DNA of 64,000 nucleotides, taken from NCBI GenBank assembly GCA_039105265.1, contig JAPFFF010000004.1, positions 6,305,501-6,369,500 of the forward strand. The letters run 5' to 3'. The notes under the pieces were generated by a model. That model was not told where the DNA came from, did no database searches, and saw only the letters and a list, made by a program, of their open reading frames with translations. The position numbers and the translations under genes are program-made. The DNA is from Tritrichomonas musculus (lineage: Eukaryota > Parabasalia > Tritrichomonadida > Tritrichomonadidae). Shown here piece by piece: positions 1 to 10,025 of the stretch (within the stretch, counting starts at the first letter, position 1; the number at the start of each line of letters is the position of its first letter).

Positions 1-2
1 CA

Positions 3-224
3 CTTTCTCCTTCTTTTTCATCAGGTGATTTTAAATTTGGTGTCAATTTAAATGGCAATAAAAGCTCCGTGCATACTTTTAATGAAGTATCAGATAATTC
101 CACTATTTTAAAGGACGAAAAGTTTGAAAATGTTTCTATAACGAAGATACATTCTTTTAATAACCATAGATTCCTTATTAATAATAATTGCCACGATTGT
201 AAGCGTTTCGTTAAATACGATTAA
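3..224 (+). CDS. C-terminal end of an unidentified protein (5' end outside window)
   Basis: An open frame runs from the left edge to a TAA at 222-224, giving about 73 residues with no start inside the window. Base composition is less AT-biased than the flank, which supports coding. The last part has a His, then about 14 residues later CHDC, the spacing seen at the start of C1-type zinc fingers (H-x(11-14)-C-x2-C), but the protein stops just after this, so a complete C1 finger is absent. The function is unknown. It could equally be the end of a decayed gene. Confidence 0.45.
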   Translation, partial: LSPSFSSGDFKFGVNLNGNKSSVHTFNEVSDNSTILKDEKFENVSITKIHSFNNHRFLINNNCHDCKRFVKYD

Positions 225-487
225 TAAATGTTTTTATTATATTTTTTAATATTTTCAATGGATAATTAGAAAAAGATATTTTTTTATAGTATACTTAACA
301 AACCTAATCTTAAAGCTCCACAAAATTTTCATAATATATTCAAATATGATGTTGTTAAGAAATTTCTCAATTTTCAATGAATAATTTTATTGTTGCGTTA
401 TATATAAACTTATTTTCCAGAAAAATAAGCCTTAAAATCAGTTTGTTATGTTAATTAGTATATATATTTTTATAAATCACTCAAACA

Positions 488-679
488 ATGAATGAAACCA
501 CTCTTTTATCTTCTAATAATGTTAAAAACACAACAAACTTCTTTAATATTTCTCTTGTTTATTCAAAAATCAATCGGTCAACAATAAAATCAAAAGTAAT
601 TATAACTTTTTCAATGAAAATAAACCAATTAAAAAGTGAAATCGAAATTTTTGAAAAAAATTACAACATTTTGATTTAA
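488..679 (+). CDS. Small hypothetical ORF, 63 aa
   Basis: A short frame begins with ATG preceded by TCACTCAAACA, which resembles a trichomonad initiator a few bases upstream. The product is Asn/Ser/Lys-rich with no recognisable domain; its second half (KINQLKSEIEIFEKN) could form a short coiled coil. It ends about 20 bases from the 3' end of the kinase gene on the other strand. With this base composition a 63-codon ORF can occur by chance, so this is only a candidate. Confidence 0.22.
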   Translation: MNETTLLSSNNVKNTTNFFNISLVYSKINRSTIKSKVIITFSMKINQLKSEIEIFEKNYNILI

Positions 680-700
680 TAATTAAACAAAAAAATAAAT

Positions 701-1687
701 TTATTGACCAGGCAAATTGAGTCCGTCGATTGCTCTCTGCATGTAGTCATCAAGCTCATCGAAATCAACATCCTCACCGAAAATTTTTGAATCAAAAATC
801 TCGTCCCAGCGGTCATACATCTCCTTCGTTATCTGGGCGAACGTCGGCCTCTCTTTCGGATCGCTTGCCCAGCACTTTTTAATTAAGTTTACAAAATATT
901 CAGGCAATTTTTTTCTGTCTAAATTTGGCCTTAGCTCGCCGTTTAGGAACTTCAAAAAGTCGTACTTTTGAGCGAAATAAGGGAAGAAATCTGTAAGCAA
1001 TTCGTAAAGGACCATCGAATAAGCAAAGACGTCTATTTCAAAACCGTAATTACCGCCACCGATTATTAATTCTGGCGCCATGTAAGCAAGTGTACCTATT
1101 CGCATCGTTTGACAACCTGATTTTTGAATTTCGGTATCGAAAACTTTAGAAAGTCCGAAGTCGCAAATTTTTGGCTCCATTTTTGAGTCTAATAATATAT
1201 TTGCCGTTTTTAGGTCACGATGAATAATACCTTTTTGATGTATGTATGTCATAGCAGCTGAAATTCCGAAAATTGAAATGGCACGCTTAGTTCCGTTCCA
1301 ATTTGGATTGATAATATTATCGCTCTCGTTGTCGAGTAGTGTATGAAGCGAGCCATTAGGCATAAATGGGGATACAATGGCTGTGCTTCCTATGTTTTCT
1401 GGAAGAATTTGGTAGTAAGAAATAGGTAAAATACCAACATGATTGAGTCCCGATTGCAAATATAATTCTCGGTAAATTGAATTATAGTCTATCTTTAAAG
1501 CTGGATTATTCTCGTCTTTTTTGAAAAATTTAATTGCATAGTCAATATCTAAATTTTTTGAATCATGTGGCTTTTTGAGTTTTCCTTTGAAAATAACTCC
1601 ATACGTTCCTTCCCCATATACTTTATCTTCTATATTAAAGTAGTCTTGTATCTTAATCATTTTATTAAAAGTAATTACTTTATTCAT
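701..1687 (-). CDS. TKL-type protein kinase, 328 aa
   Basis: This is a stand-alone serine/threonine kinase domain. Visible elements in order: glycine loop GEGTYG (25-30), AIKFF with the ATP-anchoring Lys53, helix-C Glu74 in YREL, catalytic loop HRDLKTANILL (Asp158, Asn163), DFG (176-178), the activation segment ending MAPE (203-206), and the C-lobe motif WASDPKERPTF. All catalytic residues are present, so it should be active. The form HRDLK-x-x-N with GTLAYMAPE and CWxxDPxxRPTF is typical of the tyrosine-kinase-like (TKL) group, which trichomonads have expanded. About 40 residues after the domain are acidic. No signal peptide or membrane helix is seen; it is probably cytosolic. The first ATG is used; a second Met at residue 10 is possible. 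Substrate unknown. Confidence 0.9.
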   Translation of the reverse strand: MNKVITFNKMIKIQDYFNIEDKVYGEGTYGVIFKGKLKKPHDSKNLDIDYAIKFFKKDENNPALKIDYNSIYRELYLQSGLNHVGILPISYYQILPENIGSTAIVSPFMPNGSLHTLLDNESDNIINPNWNGTKRAISIFGISAAMTYIHQKGIIHRDLKTANILLDSKMEPKICDFGLSKVFDTEIQKSGCQTMRIGTLAYMAPELIIGGGNYGFEIDVFAYSMVLYELLTDFFPYFAQKYDFLKFLNGELRPNLDRKKLPEYFVNLIKKCWASDPKERPTFAQITKEMYDRWDEIFDSKIFGEDVDFDELDDYMQRAIDGLNLPGQ

Positions 1688-1753
1688 CAGAGATCCAAAT
1701 TTTTATCGAAAACTTTTTGGGAAAAATTCAAACTTTTTGAAAAGGATTATTAA

Positions 1754-2216
1754 TTGACGTTAAGGAAAAATTAATTTAAATTCTCATTATATTTTAAACC
1801 AAATTTAATTATATATCATATACTATATTTATTACAATACATTTTTACAATAATAAAACATTTATTAAATTATTTATTAAGATAAAAGAATTTATTGTAT
1901 ATATACAATTCTGAGTACTATTCAATTCCAAAATTAATATAAAATAGAAATATTTTTATTATGATATAATAAAAAGATTTATATTCTAAATAAATAATTT
2001 TATAATATATAAACAAAACAAATTTATACATAAGGATTAGCTAAAATAGATATATCTTTTTTTTATTATTTGAAAAATACGTGATTAGTTAAACAATCAT
2101 CATTAATATAATATTCTATAAACATATTAATATTTATGCCATCAAAAAAAGTTCTCTTTGAGAAAACAATTAAAAATATTATTTAATTTTTTTTTTTACT
2201 AATAGTTAAAAATATT
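1754..2216. other. AT-rich intergenic stretch
   Basis: No coding, RNA or repeat structure is recognised here. It is almost entirely A/T with homopolymer runs and separates the kinase promoter from a dead surface-protein gene. Confidence 0.6.
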
Positions 2217-2880
2217 TTATTGGACGAAATCATTAGTAAATAGATCATCCTCATTCATTACATCATTTAGTATGTTATCAATTGTAATTGAAGAATCTTT
2301 TGTTTCTTCATCTTTATATCACTTGTTTGATGCAACTTTCTGCGCTTCCTTATTATGAAAAAATGCAATAAGAATTGCTGTAACAACAACTGCAGCGGCA
2401 ACTCCAGAAATTATTCCAATCGTTTTACCATTGCTCCAATAGCCAGAACTTCCATGATTACCGCCTCCTTTATCATGAACAACATTACTTCGTGAAAAGC
2501 AAAAAGAATCTAAGAAAAAAAAAAACTTGCTGATTTTGAAGGAATTTAAACAAATTTCAAAGATGATGTGAATTCGTTAGATTTTGTAAATGATTCTGTG
2601 AATTTTAATGAACTTGTAAATTTAGATGATATAGTACAATTCTTAGTTTAAGAAAAATCTGCTGATTTTATAAATTTCAGTGATTTCGAGAGTTTTTCTA
2701 AAACATTTAATTCTATAGAATTCGATATCTCACAACTTTTTGAGAATTTATTTGATCCATAAAACCATATTGTTTTTGTTAAATCATTAGATTCTTTAGT
2801 GCAAGAGAAATGAATTGTCTCTTTAAAAGCATCAGATTTTGAATAAAACCTTCATCCAAATTTGTAAATATTACTGATTC
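2217..2880 (-). pseudogene. Decayed FTxS-repeat surface protein (C-terminal half)
   Basis: Read on the minus strand, this stretch encodes degenerate hexapeptides of the F-T-x-S-x-x type (for example SSKFTSSLKFTESFTKSNEF), then a Gly-rich spacer, a hydrophobic helix (GIISGVAAAVVVTAILIAFF) and a short acidic tail ending FTNDFVQ. The order matches the intact gene at 23619-26057. Several in-frame stops (after KSADFS, after SSLKFV, and TGA in the tail) and frame changes show it is dead. No N-terminal beta-helix part is found upstream; the calpain gene begins nearby at 3059. It is an old relic of a duplicated surface-protein family. Confidence 0.8.
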
Positions 2881-3058
2881 TGGCAATTTCTTAGTATGGA
2901 GAGAAGAATAAATAGAATTTTTTTTAAAAAACAAATAGTATGATAAGATACACATTTATTGAAAGCAATCGACACTCATAAATAGGAAGCATTCGTTTTA
3001 AAAATGAAATAAAAATTTTATTATTTAAAAATATTCTATTATTAAAGAATAATAAATC

Positions 3059-5062
3059 TCAAGACAAGAAGCTGTACTTTGCAGATGGAAGCTGGTATTC
3101 TGAATACTCCACTGTTGAGTGGTGAGGCTTGAAGCTTTCTGGCTGCTTGACAGGCTGTATTTCAGGGAACTCTGCGCTTTCTTTGTAAATGTAGCAATTT
3201 CCATCTGGGAGCTCTTTGAACTCGAAGAAATCATCAGAGTAAGCGATGAACTTGTACCTTGACACGTCGCTAGCCTTGTCTCTGTATATGCAGAGCGAGT
3301 AGCTTTTGTCAACCTTGTCGACATCGAACGAAACCTCCTCGTAATCAGAGCAAGCATTCAAATTGTAGTGCTGTGCGTGGATGTCCTTGTAAATGTAGCT
3401 CATTTTCTCATTGGTGTAACCGAAAACGATACTGTGATTACTTTCTGATATTGATTTGAATATCCTCACAAAAAGTGTCGTCGGCTTGGTGAATTTAAAT
3501 GACCATTGCCGACAACTTGTAATTGGCTTGCTTCCATAGGGATCCCAGCCGTCTTCGCCGCCGGGGAGAAAGACTCCTGAGGCTGAGGTGTGGTGCATCA
3601 TGTTGAGATCGTATGCAATCTTCTTGACGGTGAAATCTCGAATAGATTCAATTGCAATTCGGAAATAAGAAGGTTTGTCGAGTTTCTCCGGGGAATCGTA
3701 GGTTCGATCAAGGAAAATGGTCCATGGCTTGTCGGTCTTGTCAATTTTGAATTTGATACCGTGTATTTGCGAATCATTTCCATCTCGTATACCATCGATG
3801 TCTGTTGTCATTGTTTGTATCTTTTTGCCATTGTTATATGCAATGTTAATACCGTAAAATGCATGAGGACCTGAAATTTCTGCATCAATACGAATTGTGC
3901 AAGGTTCATTAAATTTTACACTCCATTGAGGAAGACAACCAGCATTTCTGCTATTGGCGCATGGTATTCTATTGTCTAAGTAACCATCAATAACTCCACA
4001 AAATGAATGCTCGTAACATCCTGGTTCTTGTGGAATTGAATACGATATTTCGCCGAAAAAGGTGTAAAAATCTTCATATTTCATCCAAAAAGTTCCATCA
4101 TTAATATCGTCCGGATTATCATAATCAAGTTCCTGCTTAAGTAAGTATGTCCACTTATCTGAATTTCTTGAATAATCGCCTTTCCATTCAAATTTACACC
4201 AAGGATTCCTGAGCTTTAAGAACTTCATTCCACATGCTTCTTTAACATCAAGAATTTGGTAAGCATGCCCTTGAACGAGACCATAATATTGCTCTAAACT
4301 ATTCAATGAAGATTGAGTGTTTATATGGCTGTATGTAAAAGAGCATGAAAGGCTGGCATTTATCATATTTAACTTATGCAAAATACCAAACATTTTATCC
4401 CTTTCTTCATAGGTTTGACTATTGTTGTAAACGTTACCAAACCAGCCTAAGAGATTATGGATAACTATATGAGATTGGCCAGATTCAATTTCAGCGTAAC
4501 CTCCGCATATTTTTGCATAAGCTTTTTCGATTAACGCAAACCATGCTGGGCTGTAATCATCATTTCGGGAATAGGCGAATAAAGGCTTAAATTTTGGATT
4601 CTTTTTATCACCATCTTTTTCGGAATATTCAGTTATGAACGGAAGACGGGTATCAACTATAACAGGCAGTGTTTGACCCATAACGTGAAAATAAATTAAA
4701 ACAATTCCATGTTCTAAACTACTTTTCGGATGAAATATTGTTTTTATACGACCTGGAAAATGAGCAAGATAAATTAATGCTGCAATTAAGTAACAATCTC
4801 CTAAACTTCCTTGACCAATTTGATTTGGCAATATTTCATCAAATAAATTGTTATTTGAATAAACTTCTTCGACATATTTCCATTCTGCATCTTTCAGTAT
4901 TGTTCTATCTTCATCATTTGGTGTAACTGTTGGATAGAAATTTTTATCAACATATTTCTTTTTTTTCTGAATGCATTTGGCAAGCTTATCTTCAAATTCT
5001 TTTTCGACATTTGTTGAGTTTTGAAGCTTGCTAAAAAGAGTAATACTTCGAGCAAAATCCAT
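3059..5062 (-). CDS. Calpain-like cysteine peptidase (family C2), about 667 aa
   Basis: This is a calcium-type cytosolic cysteine protease. The catalytic cysteine sits in QGSLGDCYLIAAL near residue 90, the histidine in QGHAYQILDV near residue 266, and the asparagine in LRNPWCKFEWKGDYS near 286, so the triad is complete. The remaining ~340 residues form two beta-rich stretches of the calpain C2-like (domain III) kind; there is no EF-hand penta-domain, as in many protist calpains. An upstream extension lacks an ATG. The chosen ATG at 5060-5062 lies 7 nt from an initiator TCATTTTT (5070-5077), which decides the start. No signal peptide. Role inferred: regulated proteolysis or cytoskeletal remodelling. 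Confidence 0.9.
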   Translation of the reverse strand: MDFARSITLFSKLQNSTNVEKEFEDKLAKCIQKKKKYVDKNFYPTVTPNDEDRTILKDAEWKYVEEVYSNNNLFDEILPNQIGQGSLGDCYLIAALIYLAHFPGRIKTIFHPKSSLEHGIVLIYFHVMGQTLPVIVDTRLPFITEYSEKDGDKKNPKFKPLFAYSRNDDYSPAWFALIEKAYAKICGGYAEIESGQSHIVIHNLLGWFGNVYNNSQTYEERDKMFGILHKLNMINASLSCSFTYSHINTQSSLNSLEQYYGLVQGHAYQILDVKEACGMKFLKLRNPWCKFEWKGDYSRNSDKWTYLLKQELDYDNPDDINDGTFWMKYEDFYTFFGEISYSIPQEPGCYEHSFCGVIDGYLDNRIPCANSRNAGCLPQWSVKFNEPCTIRIDAEISGPHAFYGINIAYNNGKKIQTMTTDIDGIRDGNDSQIHGIKFKIDKTDKPWTIFLDRTYDSPEKLDKPSYFRIAIESIRDFTVKKIAYDLNMMHHTSASGVFLPGGEDGWDPYGSKPITSCRQWSFKFTKPTTLFVRIFKSISESNHSIVFGYTNEKMSYIYKDIHAQHYNLNACSDYEEVSFDVDKVDKSYSLCIYRDKASDVSRYKFIAYSDDFFEFKELPDGNCYIYKESAEFPEIQPVKQPESFKPHHSTVEYSEYQLPSAKYSFLS

Positions 5063-5069
5063 ACAATTT

Positions 5070-5077
5070 AAAAATGA
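5070..5077 (-). promoter_or_regulatory. Initiator (Inr)-like TCATTTTT of the calpain gene
   Basis: TCATTTTTAAAT lies just before the calpain ATG and agrees with the trichomonad initiator TCA(+1)Y-W. The CAP-protein gene has the same TCATTTTTAAAT at the same distance. Confidence 0.6.
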
Positions 5078-5107
5078 AATAATTCTTTGAAAAAACAAGA
5101 TTTCCAA

Positions 5108-5525
5108 CGATCATTTTTGATAAAAAATTTCAATGATCATACAATTAATTCAATTGAATAAAAACTATCTCAAATTTTCATTCAAAATATGAAATTTTCT
5201 TAACAAAAAGTTCGATATAAAAGTCTCTTATTCAATATTTTAAATATAATTCAGAAATATAGAATTTGGCGATATATTCTTTCATAATTATTTTAATTAA
5301 TTTTATTTTCATGAATCATATATTTTACAATAATAAATAAAATACACCATAAAATACTAATGATATTTTCAAACAAATTGTCAAACCAGTTTTATAATTC
5401 TTTCAATCTTCAAATTTTATAATTCAAAATCAAAAGATCATATTGCCATATTATTCTGAACATTTAAAGAAGAAGATTAAAAAGAAATAAAGAAAAAAAA
5501 AGATTACAAATTAAGAAATTCTATT
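5108..5525. other. Intergenic, AT-rich
   Basis: This stretch lies between the calpain promoter and the 3' end of the CAP-protein gene. No feature is recognised. Confidence 0.6.
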
Positions 5526-6239
5526 TTACTCTATATATGCAAATATTTGTGAGGCAAACCATTGTCCCTTCTCATTCTTACCAACACTAACGCCGATAGA
5601 ATTATATGGGCCAAGAATATTTTCTCTGTGAGGAGGATCGTTAACTAACGAACCAAAAAGAACTGACATGTAATCTTTTTGATTGGTACAATAGCAAACA
5701 TTTTCTGCAGTTGCAGTTGCATTCGGTATTGCCTTAGCTCTATCATGAAATCCTTCATGTCCAAGACCACGCTTTCCTGAAAGCATGAGATCATTGTGTT
5801 CTTTTTCAATTGTACACATTGATTCAACTAATTTAAGAGGTTCTTTACCAAACTTCTTACGATATTCGTTTGTTAATCTTAAGAATTCTTTATCATCTTT
5901 ATCGAGTGAAGCTGCAGCTAATTTATCTCGTTTTTCACGCTTTTTAGCTTCTTTCTTAGCTTCCTTTTCTTCCTTCTTCTTTTCCTTCTTAAGACGTTTC
6001 TTATCAGATTCTGTTACATAACCTTTTCCTTCTGGATTTTGACGTGATGTTTCTACAGTTGTCTTTGTCGATGTTGATGTTGAACCATCTGGAGTTGATG
6101 TTGTTTCAATGACTGTTGTTTTCTTTGTAACTTTTCCTGTTGGGTCAACTGTTGTTTCAATTGTTGTTTCTGTTTTAATTGTCTTTCCATTTTTAGAAAC
6201 GGTGTTTGTTTTTCTTTCAGTTGAGACGTTTCCACTCAT
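5526..6239 (-). CDS. CAP/SCP-domain protein without signal peptide, 237 aa
   Basis: Three parts are visible: a Thr-rich, low-complexity head (1-70, repeats such as TTIETTVD and TTVIETTS), a Lys/Glu-rich, probably helical middle (76-112), and a C-terminal CAP (SCP/PR-1) domain (118-237). The domain shows the family landmarks: LRLTNEYRKKFG, GHEGFHDRA with His161 and Glu162, AENV with Glu179, and HRENILGPYNSIGVSV with His204 and Glu206, the usual metal-pocket set. Length and sequence resemble the compact bacterial-type CAP domain. Most CAP proteins are secreted, but this one starts MSGNVSTERK with no signal peptide, so a cytosolic or non-classical location is inferred. The ATG follows TCATTTTTAAATTTTAA. 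Confidence 0.85.
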   Translation of the reverse strand: MSGNVSTERKTNTVSKNGKTIKTETTIETTVDPTGKVTKKTTVIETTSTPDGSTSTSTKTTVETSRQNPEGKGYVTESDKKRLKKEKKKEEKEAKKEAKKREKRDKLAAASLDKDDKEFLRLTNEYRKKFGKEPLKLVESMCTIEKEHNDLMLSGKRGLGHEGFHDRAKAIPNATATAENVCYCTNQKDYMSVLFGSLVNDPPHRENILGPYNSIGVSVGKNEKGQWFASQIFAYIE

Positions 6240-6574
6240 TTAAAATTTAAAAATGAAGTTAAAAAAATCATTTTATTCATCAATCAAGATTTTTTTATAA
6301 ATAATTATAAAACTCTTTCAAAAAAATAAATTGAATTGAAATATTTGAATAGTGAATACTTTATCATTTCAAATTTTACAGATAAAAAAAATAATTCTCT
6401 CAAAAAAAATATAATCTATTGAAAAGTTTATAACAAGTTTTTGGTCATAAACATTTATGTATTACAAAGTTTTTTTTGGCTAATTATACGATGAAATAGC
6501 CACAAGATCAAACTCTTGGACATAATTAAAGATTCATAAAGTCAAACTTACTTTTAAAAAAAAAAAATAAAAAC
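6240..6574. other. Intergenic between CAP gene and tRNA
   Basis: Apart from the initiator and the A-run beside the tRNA no feature is seen. The A-run at 6557-6573 is an oligo-T tract on the tRNA strand and serves as a likely Pol III terminator. Confidence 0.5.
6249..6256 (-). promoter_or_regulatory. Initiator-like TCATTTTT of the CAP-protein gene
   Basis: TCATTTTTAAATTTTAA directly precedes the ATG on the minus strand, giving an expected 5' UTR of about 15 nt, typical for trichomonads. Confidence 0.6.
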
Positions 6575-6646
6575 GTGCCACTCAGGACTCGAACCTGAAA
6601 TCTCCTGCTCCGAAGGCAGGCGCCTTATCCATTGGGCCAGTGGCAC
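6575..6646 (-). tRNA. tRNA-Arg (anticodon UCG)
   Basis: The 72-nt minus-strand sequence folds into a standard cloverleaf: 7-bp acceptor GTGCCAC/GTGGCAC, short D stem GCC/GGC, anticodon stem CCTGC/GCAGG with loop CTTCGGA (anticodon TCG, reading CGA), 5-nt variable loop and T stem TCAGG/CCTGA with loop TTCGAGT. The internal Pol III boxes match well (A box TGGCCCAATGG, B box GGTTCGAGTCC). The 3' CCA is not encoded. No intron. An oligo-T run follows on the same strand. It lies between two protein genes and is not clustered with other tRNAs. Confidence 0.96.
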
Positions 6647-6729
6647 TTCTAATCATTCAATCAATTTTTTCTCCGCAAATTTAAATTAAATAAAAATTAA
6701 TAAAAACACGTTATATATCCAATATCATT

Positions 6730-8211
6730 ATGATTTTAAACAAAGGTGACGTTTTTAATGTCACTGCAGTTGATCCAGATGTTCTTCGGCATGTTTTTGA
6801 AACCTCTCCATATGAAGAAGTTAAGGTTTATTCTTCAATCGTTTCAATAAAGCCGTCTCAACTCAAAGATAAATTTATTTTTACTGAAAAAGAAACAATT
6901 CGTGCAATGATGATAGTTGGAGCCACAACAGACGATCTTATCATAATGTCAGAATTTGATAAAAGGAAAATACCAGGAACCCCTCGAGTTCGAAGAAAAA
7001 TCATTGAAGAGCTTGAGGAACGCAGATTGAAAATTTTTTCATCCATTGTTGAAGAAAGAAACAATCTTTTAAATAAATCGAAGATTAACAATTCTCCAAA
7101 AAATAAACAAAACGCATTCTCAAGCAAGCAATCATCAAATAAAGCAGCGAAAAATCATGATTATGATAAATTAAAACAAAAACATTTAAATTCTTTAATA
7201 TCATATCAAACCAAAAAGAATCAACTACAAAAATCAGAAGAAGCAGCAGCAACACGTTTGGAAGAACTTAAAAAGTCAAAAACAATTGAAATGCAAAAGA
7301 AGAAAATGAGATCTTATCCGCAAACCACAAAAAAAGAAAAAATTGAACAATTTAAAGAACGAAAAGAAGAAGAAATCAAGAAAGCAAGAGATGAATTGCA
7401 AACACTTGAGAATTCACTTTCAAGTACTTCAAGTAAAAAAGTTATAAAAGAAAAGAAAACTCAAATAGAAGCTCTCAAAAATAAAATAAACGAAGATGAA
7501 ACAAATTTAATGAAAACTGAAGAAGCAGAGAGCAATGCAAACTCAGCAGCACAATTCATTAAAAAAGAAGATGCAAAGCTTCTCATTCTCAAAGAAAAAG
7601 AAAAAAAATTTTTAAATGAAAAATTAATTTTAGAAAAGAAACTTTTTGAGAAGGACGCCCGAATTGAGGCAAACTTGAAACTCATTTCTTCACAGAGAAT
7701 GAAGCACATACGCGAGAATCAGATAATGCTGAAAAAGAGGAGCCAGTCCGCCGCTGCCACAAAAAAAATCCTCGAGCAACAGAGACTCGAAAGGCTTCAA
7801 AAAAGCCTCATCCGACAGGAAGAAGCAATTGAAAGAGCAAAGCAATTGAAAGCGTCAAAAACAACGTCTTTGCTTGAAAAGGCTGGCGAAAATTGGATAA
7901 AGCAGAAAAATGGAAATGATAAGGCTAAAAAAATTTTCATTCAAAAACGATACAAAGACCTTGAAAAAGTTGAAAAGACTATTGAAAAACAAAATGAATT
8001 GAAAGAAATGAAAGATCAGGCGGAAATTAAAAAAATTAAAGAACTGAGAACTGCAACAATCAGGAAAGTTAAACAGAGAGAAGAATATGATAAACTCAAA
8101 AGAGAGATTTTGATCGATCCTGACGCTGATCCAACTAAACTCGCTGAAAAATATAAAATTGACATCAGCACTGTTAATAAGATGCCAGACGAAAAGCTTA
8201 ATGAAAGTTAA
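6730..8211 (+). CDS. Long coiled-coil protein, 493 aa
   Basis: The first ~110 residues look globular (mixed hydrophobic, including RAMMIVGATTDDLIIM). From about 115 to 480 the protein is almost pure Lys/Glu/Gln/Ala heptad-like sequence, for example KKMRSYPQTTKKEKIEQ and ERLQKSLIRQEEAIERAKQ, predicting a long alpha-helical coiled coil broken by short polar linkers. No signal peptide, membrane helix or enzyme motif. Such proteins in trichomonads are often cytoskeletal or basal-body/axostyle components, but that is inference. The ATG follows ATATCATT by one base. No specific family recognised. Confidence 0.8.
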   Translation: MILNKGDVFNVTAVDPDVLRHVFETSPYEEVKVYSSIVSIKPSQLKDKFIFTEKETIRAMMIVGATTDDLIIMSEFDKRKIPGTPRVRRKIIEELEERRLKIFSSIVEERNNLLNKSKINNSPKNKQNAFSSKQSSNKAAKNHDYDKLKQKHLNSLISYQTKKNQLQKSEEAAATRLEELKKSKTIEMQKKKMRSYPQTTKKEKIEQFKERKEEEIKKARDELQTLENSLSSTSSKKVIKEKKTQIEALKNKINEDETNLMKTEEAESNANSAAQFIKKEDAKLLILKEKEKKFLNEKLILEKKLFEKDARIEANLKLISSQRMKHIRENQIMLKKRSQSAAATKKILEQQRLERLQKSLIRQEEAIERAKQLKASKTTSLLEKAGENWIKQKNGNDKAKKIFIQKRYKDLEKVEKTIEKQNELKEMKDQAEIKKIKELRTATIRKVKQREEYDKLKREILIDPDADPTKLAEKYKIDISTVNKMPDEKLNES

Positions 8212-8547
8212 TTTCAATGTTGTTTAAATTATTGTGTGTGAATAATTATTATTGTTATTTTTTTTTTTTTATACTGAATGAAAGGAATTTTTCTTTTTAA
8301 TTATGATTACTCTTTTAATAAGTATGATTGATTTTTGATAATTTTTTTTTTTTTTTTGTGTGTATTTATGAAGTTCAAATATTGTTGCCGTGGAAATGCA
8401 AATCTGGCTAGCATTGGAAACAATAAGTAAGCGTTTGAAGTCAATAGCAGATATATATGACCAGGTTTAAGAAATAAGTGATTTTTAAGGTTTTACTAAT
8501 ATTTTTTCATTTTGGAGTTTTTAAACAATTTAATTTCTAAAATAAAA
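8212..8547. other. Intergenic flank of the hAT-like element
   Basis: This is the 3' flank of the coiled-coil gene, with several poly-T tracts. The last 8 bases (8540-8547, AAATAAAA) are the left target-site duplication of the element that follows. Confidence 0.5.
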
Positions 8548-8668
8548 TAGGGTGGCACTGGGTGGGCCAAAAAAAGAAAAATGGGTCAAAAAAAACGTAG
8601 TAATTGGGTCACCAAATATCCTCTCAATTTTTTTCAAGTAATAACGATCAAAAAAGGTCAAATAATTG

Positions 8669-8704
<36 letters not shown>

Positions 8705-10017
8705 TTTGCGAAAAATGTTGTCGAGTGGGGGAGGGAGAAGAGAAAATTTTTTAAAATATTGATCGTTGAGGTCAATTTTTTACCTAAAATAAAACAGGTA
8801 TTTTTATTGGGTTGATCAAATTCATTATTTCATATATTTTGAATTTTCCCATATATATTTGATTAATTCATTATGATTTATTTGCTTGTATTTTTTTTTT
8901 TCTCATCTTATTGATATTAAAAATTTTGAAGAATTTCAGTTAAAAGCAGAATATAATAAAATTAAGATAGCACTAATGCAATATTTAGCTTTTGGATGCG
9001 TTTAACAAAGTTTTAAATTAATATAAATTTTATTTTAAATAGTTTTAAAAAAATAAGGCACAGGGTTGAGTCGAACAAGTGGTATCTAATAACAATTATA
9101 CCACTTAGAAAATTTCTGTATGTTTTTCCTAAACTATAAAAAGATAAAGTCATATCGAATAATTATATTAATTCATCTCATTTTATCAAAATTATATGAT
9201 TTTACCTCAAAAAAATGTTTTGAAATGAAAATTGGTGCCAAAATAATGACCAACATATGAAAAAAAATGATAAATTTTATTAGATAATTTAATGCATTAA
9301 ACATTTTGTTTATGTCATATAATCATAATTTTAGAAATACATTTCATATTTACTAATGAAAAGTTAAATAATAATATAATAATTAAGGATATCTTTAATT
9401 ATTATTATTTTAATTCTTAAATAGCCTCTTAACTTCATAGGAAGATATAAATATACTGATATATTAATTTATTTTGAATGCAAAATTTTGGCCCAAGTTG
9501 GCCAAACTTGACCCAAGTTTGCCCAAATTTAATTGCCAAATATCCTCTGAATTATTCAAAATTTATGAGAAAAGTTAGCCCAAAAAATTTGGGCCAACTT
9601 GGGCTGACTTGGGCCAAGTTGGGCCCAAATTTTATATATGTTTTTTATTGTTTTATTTATTTAAATTATATTTATGACCATTATAAATTATAAAAATAGG
9701 TTAGTTTATTTAATATTAAAAACTTTTAGGAAGATATATTTATTTTTTGGATACTCAATATTTCTGATGAAAACGATAAAAAAACTATCAAATTAGATAT
9801 AATTTAATATAGTTTTATCGCATTCAATTTATTAAATTAGCAGAAAAAAATACTTTTAAAAAGATATAAAACGATAATTATATTAATATATTTATATATT
9901 TAAAAAAAATATATGTGATATTTATTGATTATTTTTGACCCACATTAACCCATCTTGACCCACATTTTGGCCCATGAATTTTAAAAAATATTATTTTGGG
10001 CCGATTTGACCACCCTA
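8548..10017. mobile_element. Non-autonomous hAT-like DNA element, 1470 bp
   Basis: The element begins TAGGGTGG and ends CCACCCTA, an 8-bp perfect terminal inverted repeat followed by a looser match (both ends carry GGCC and an A-run inside). It is flanked by an exact 8-bp direct repeat AAATAAAA at 8540-8547 and 10018-10025. An 8-bp duplication and termini of the YARNG type are the hallmark of the hAT superfamily. No transposase frame is present. Inside are repeated TGGGTCA/TTGACCCA words near both ends, a T-run of more than 30 bases at about 8669-8702, and a large internal palindrome. It must have been mobilised by an enzyme encoded elsewhere. Confidence 0.75.
9482..9632. repeat. Internal imperfect palindrome of the hAT-like element
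   Basis: Left arm 9482-9530 and right arm about 9583-9632 are built of (T)TGGGCC/GGCCCAA words and pair with each other over about 49 bp, with a ~55-bp AT-rich spacer. They would form a long hairpin. These are the only GC-rich words in the interior of the element. Confidence 0.7.
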
Positions 10018-10025
10018 AAATAAAA

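Noticed and set aside
9478-9693. 71-codon ORF in the 8548 element
   Set aside because: It is made by the GGCCCAA palindrome itself and has no coding character.
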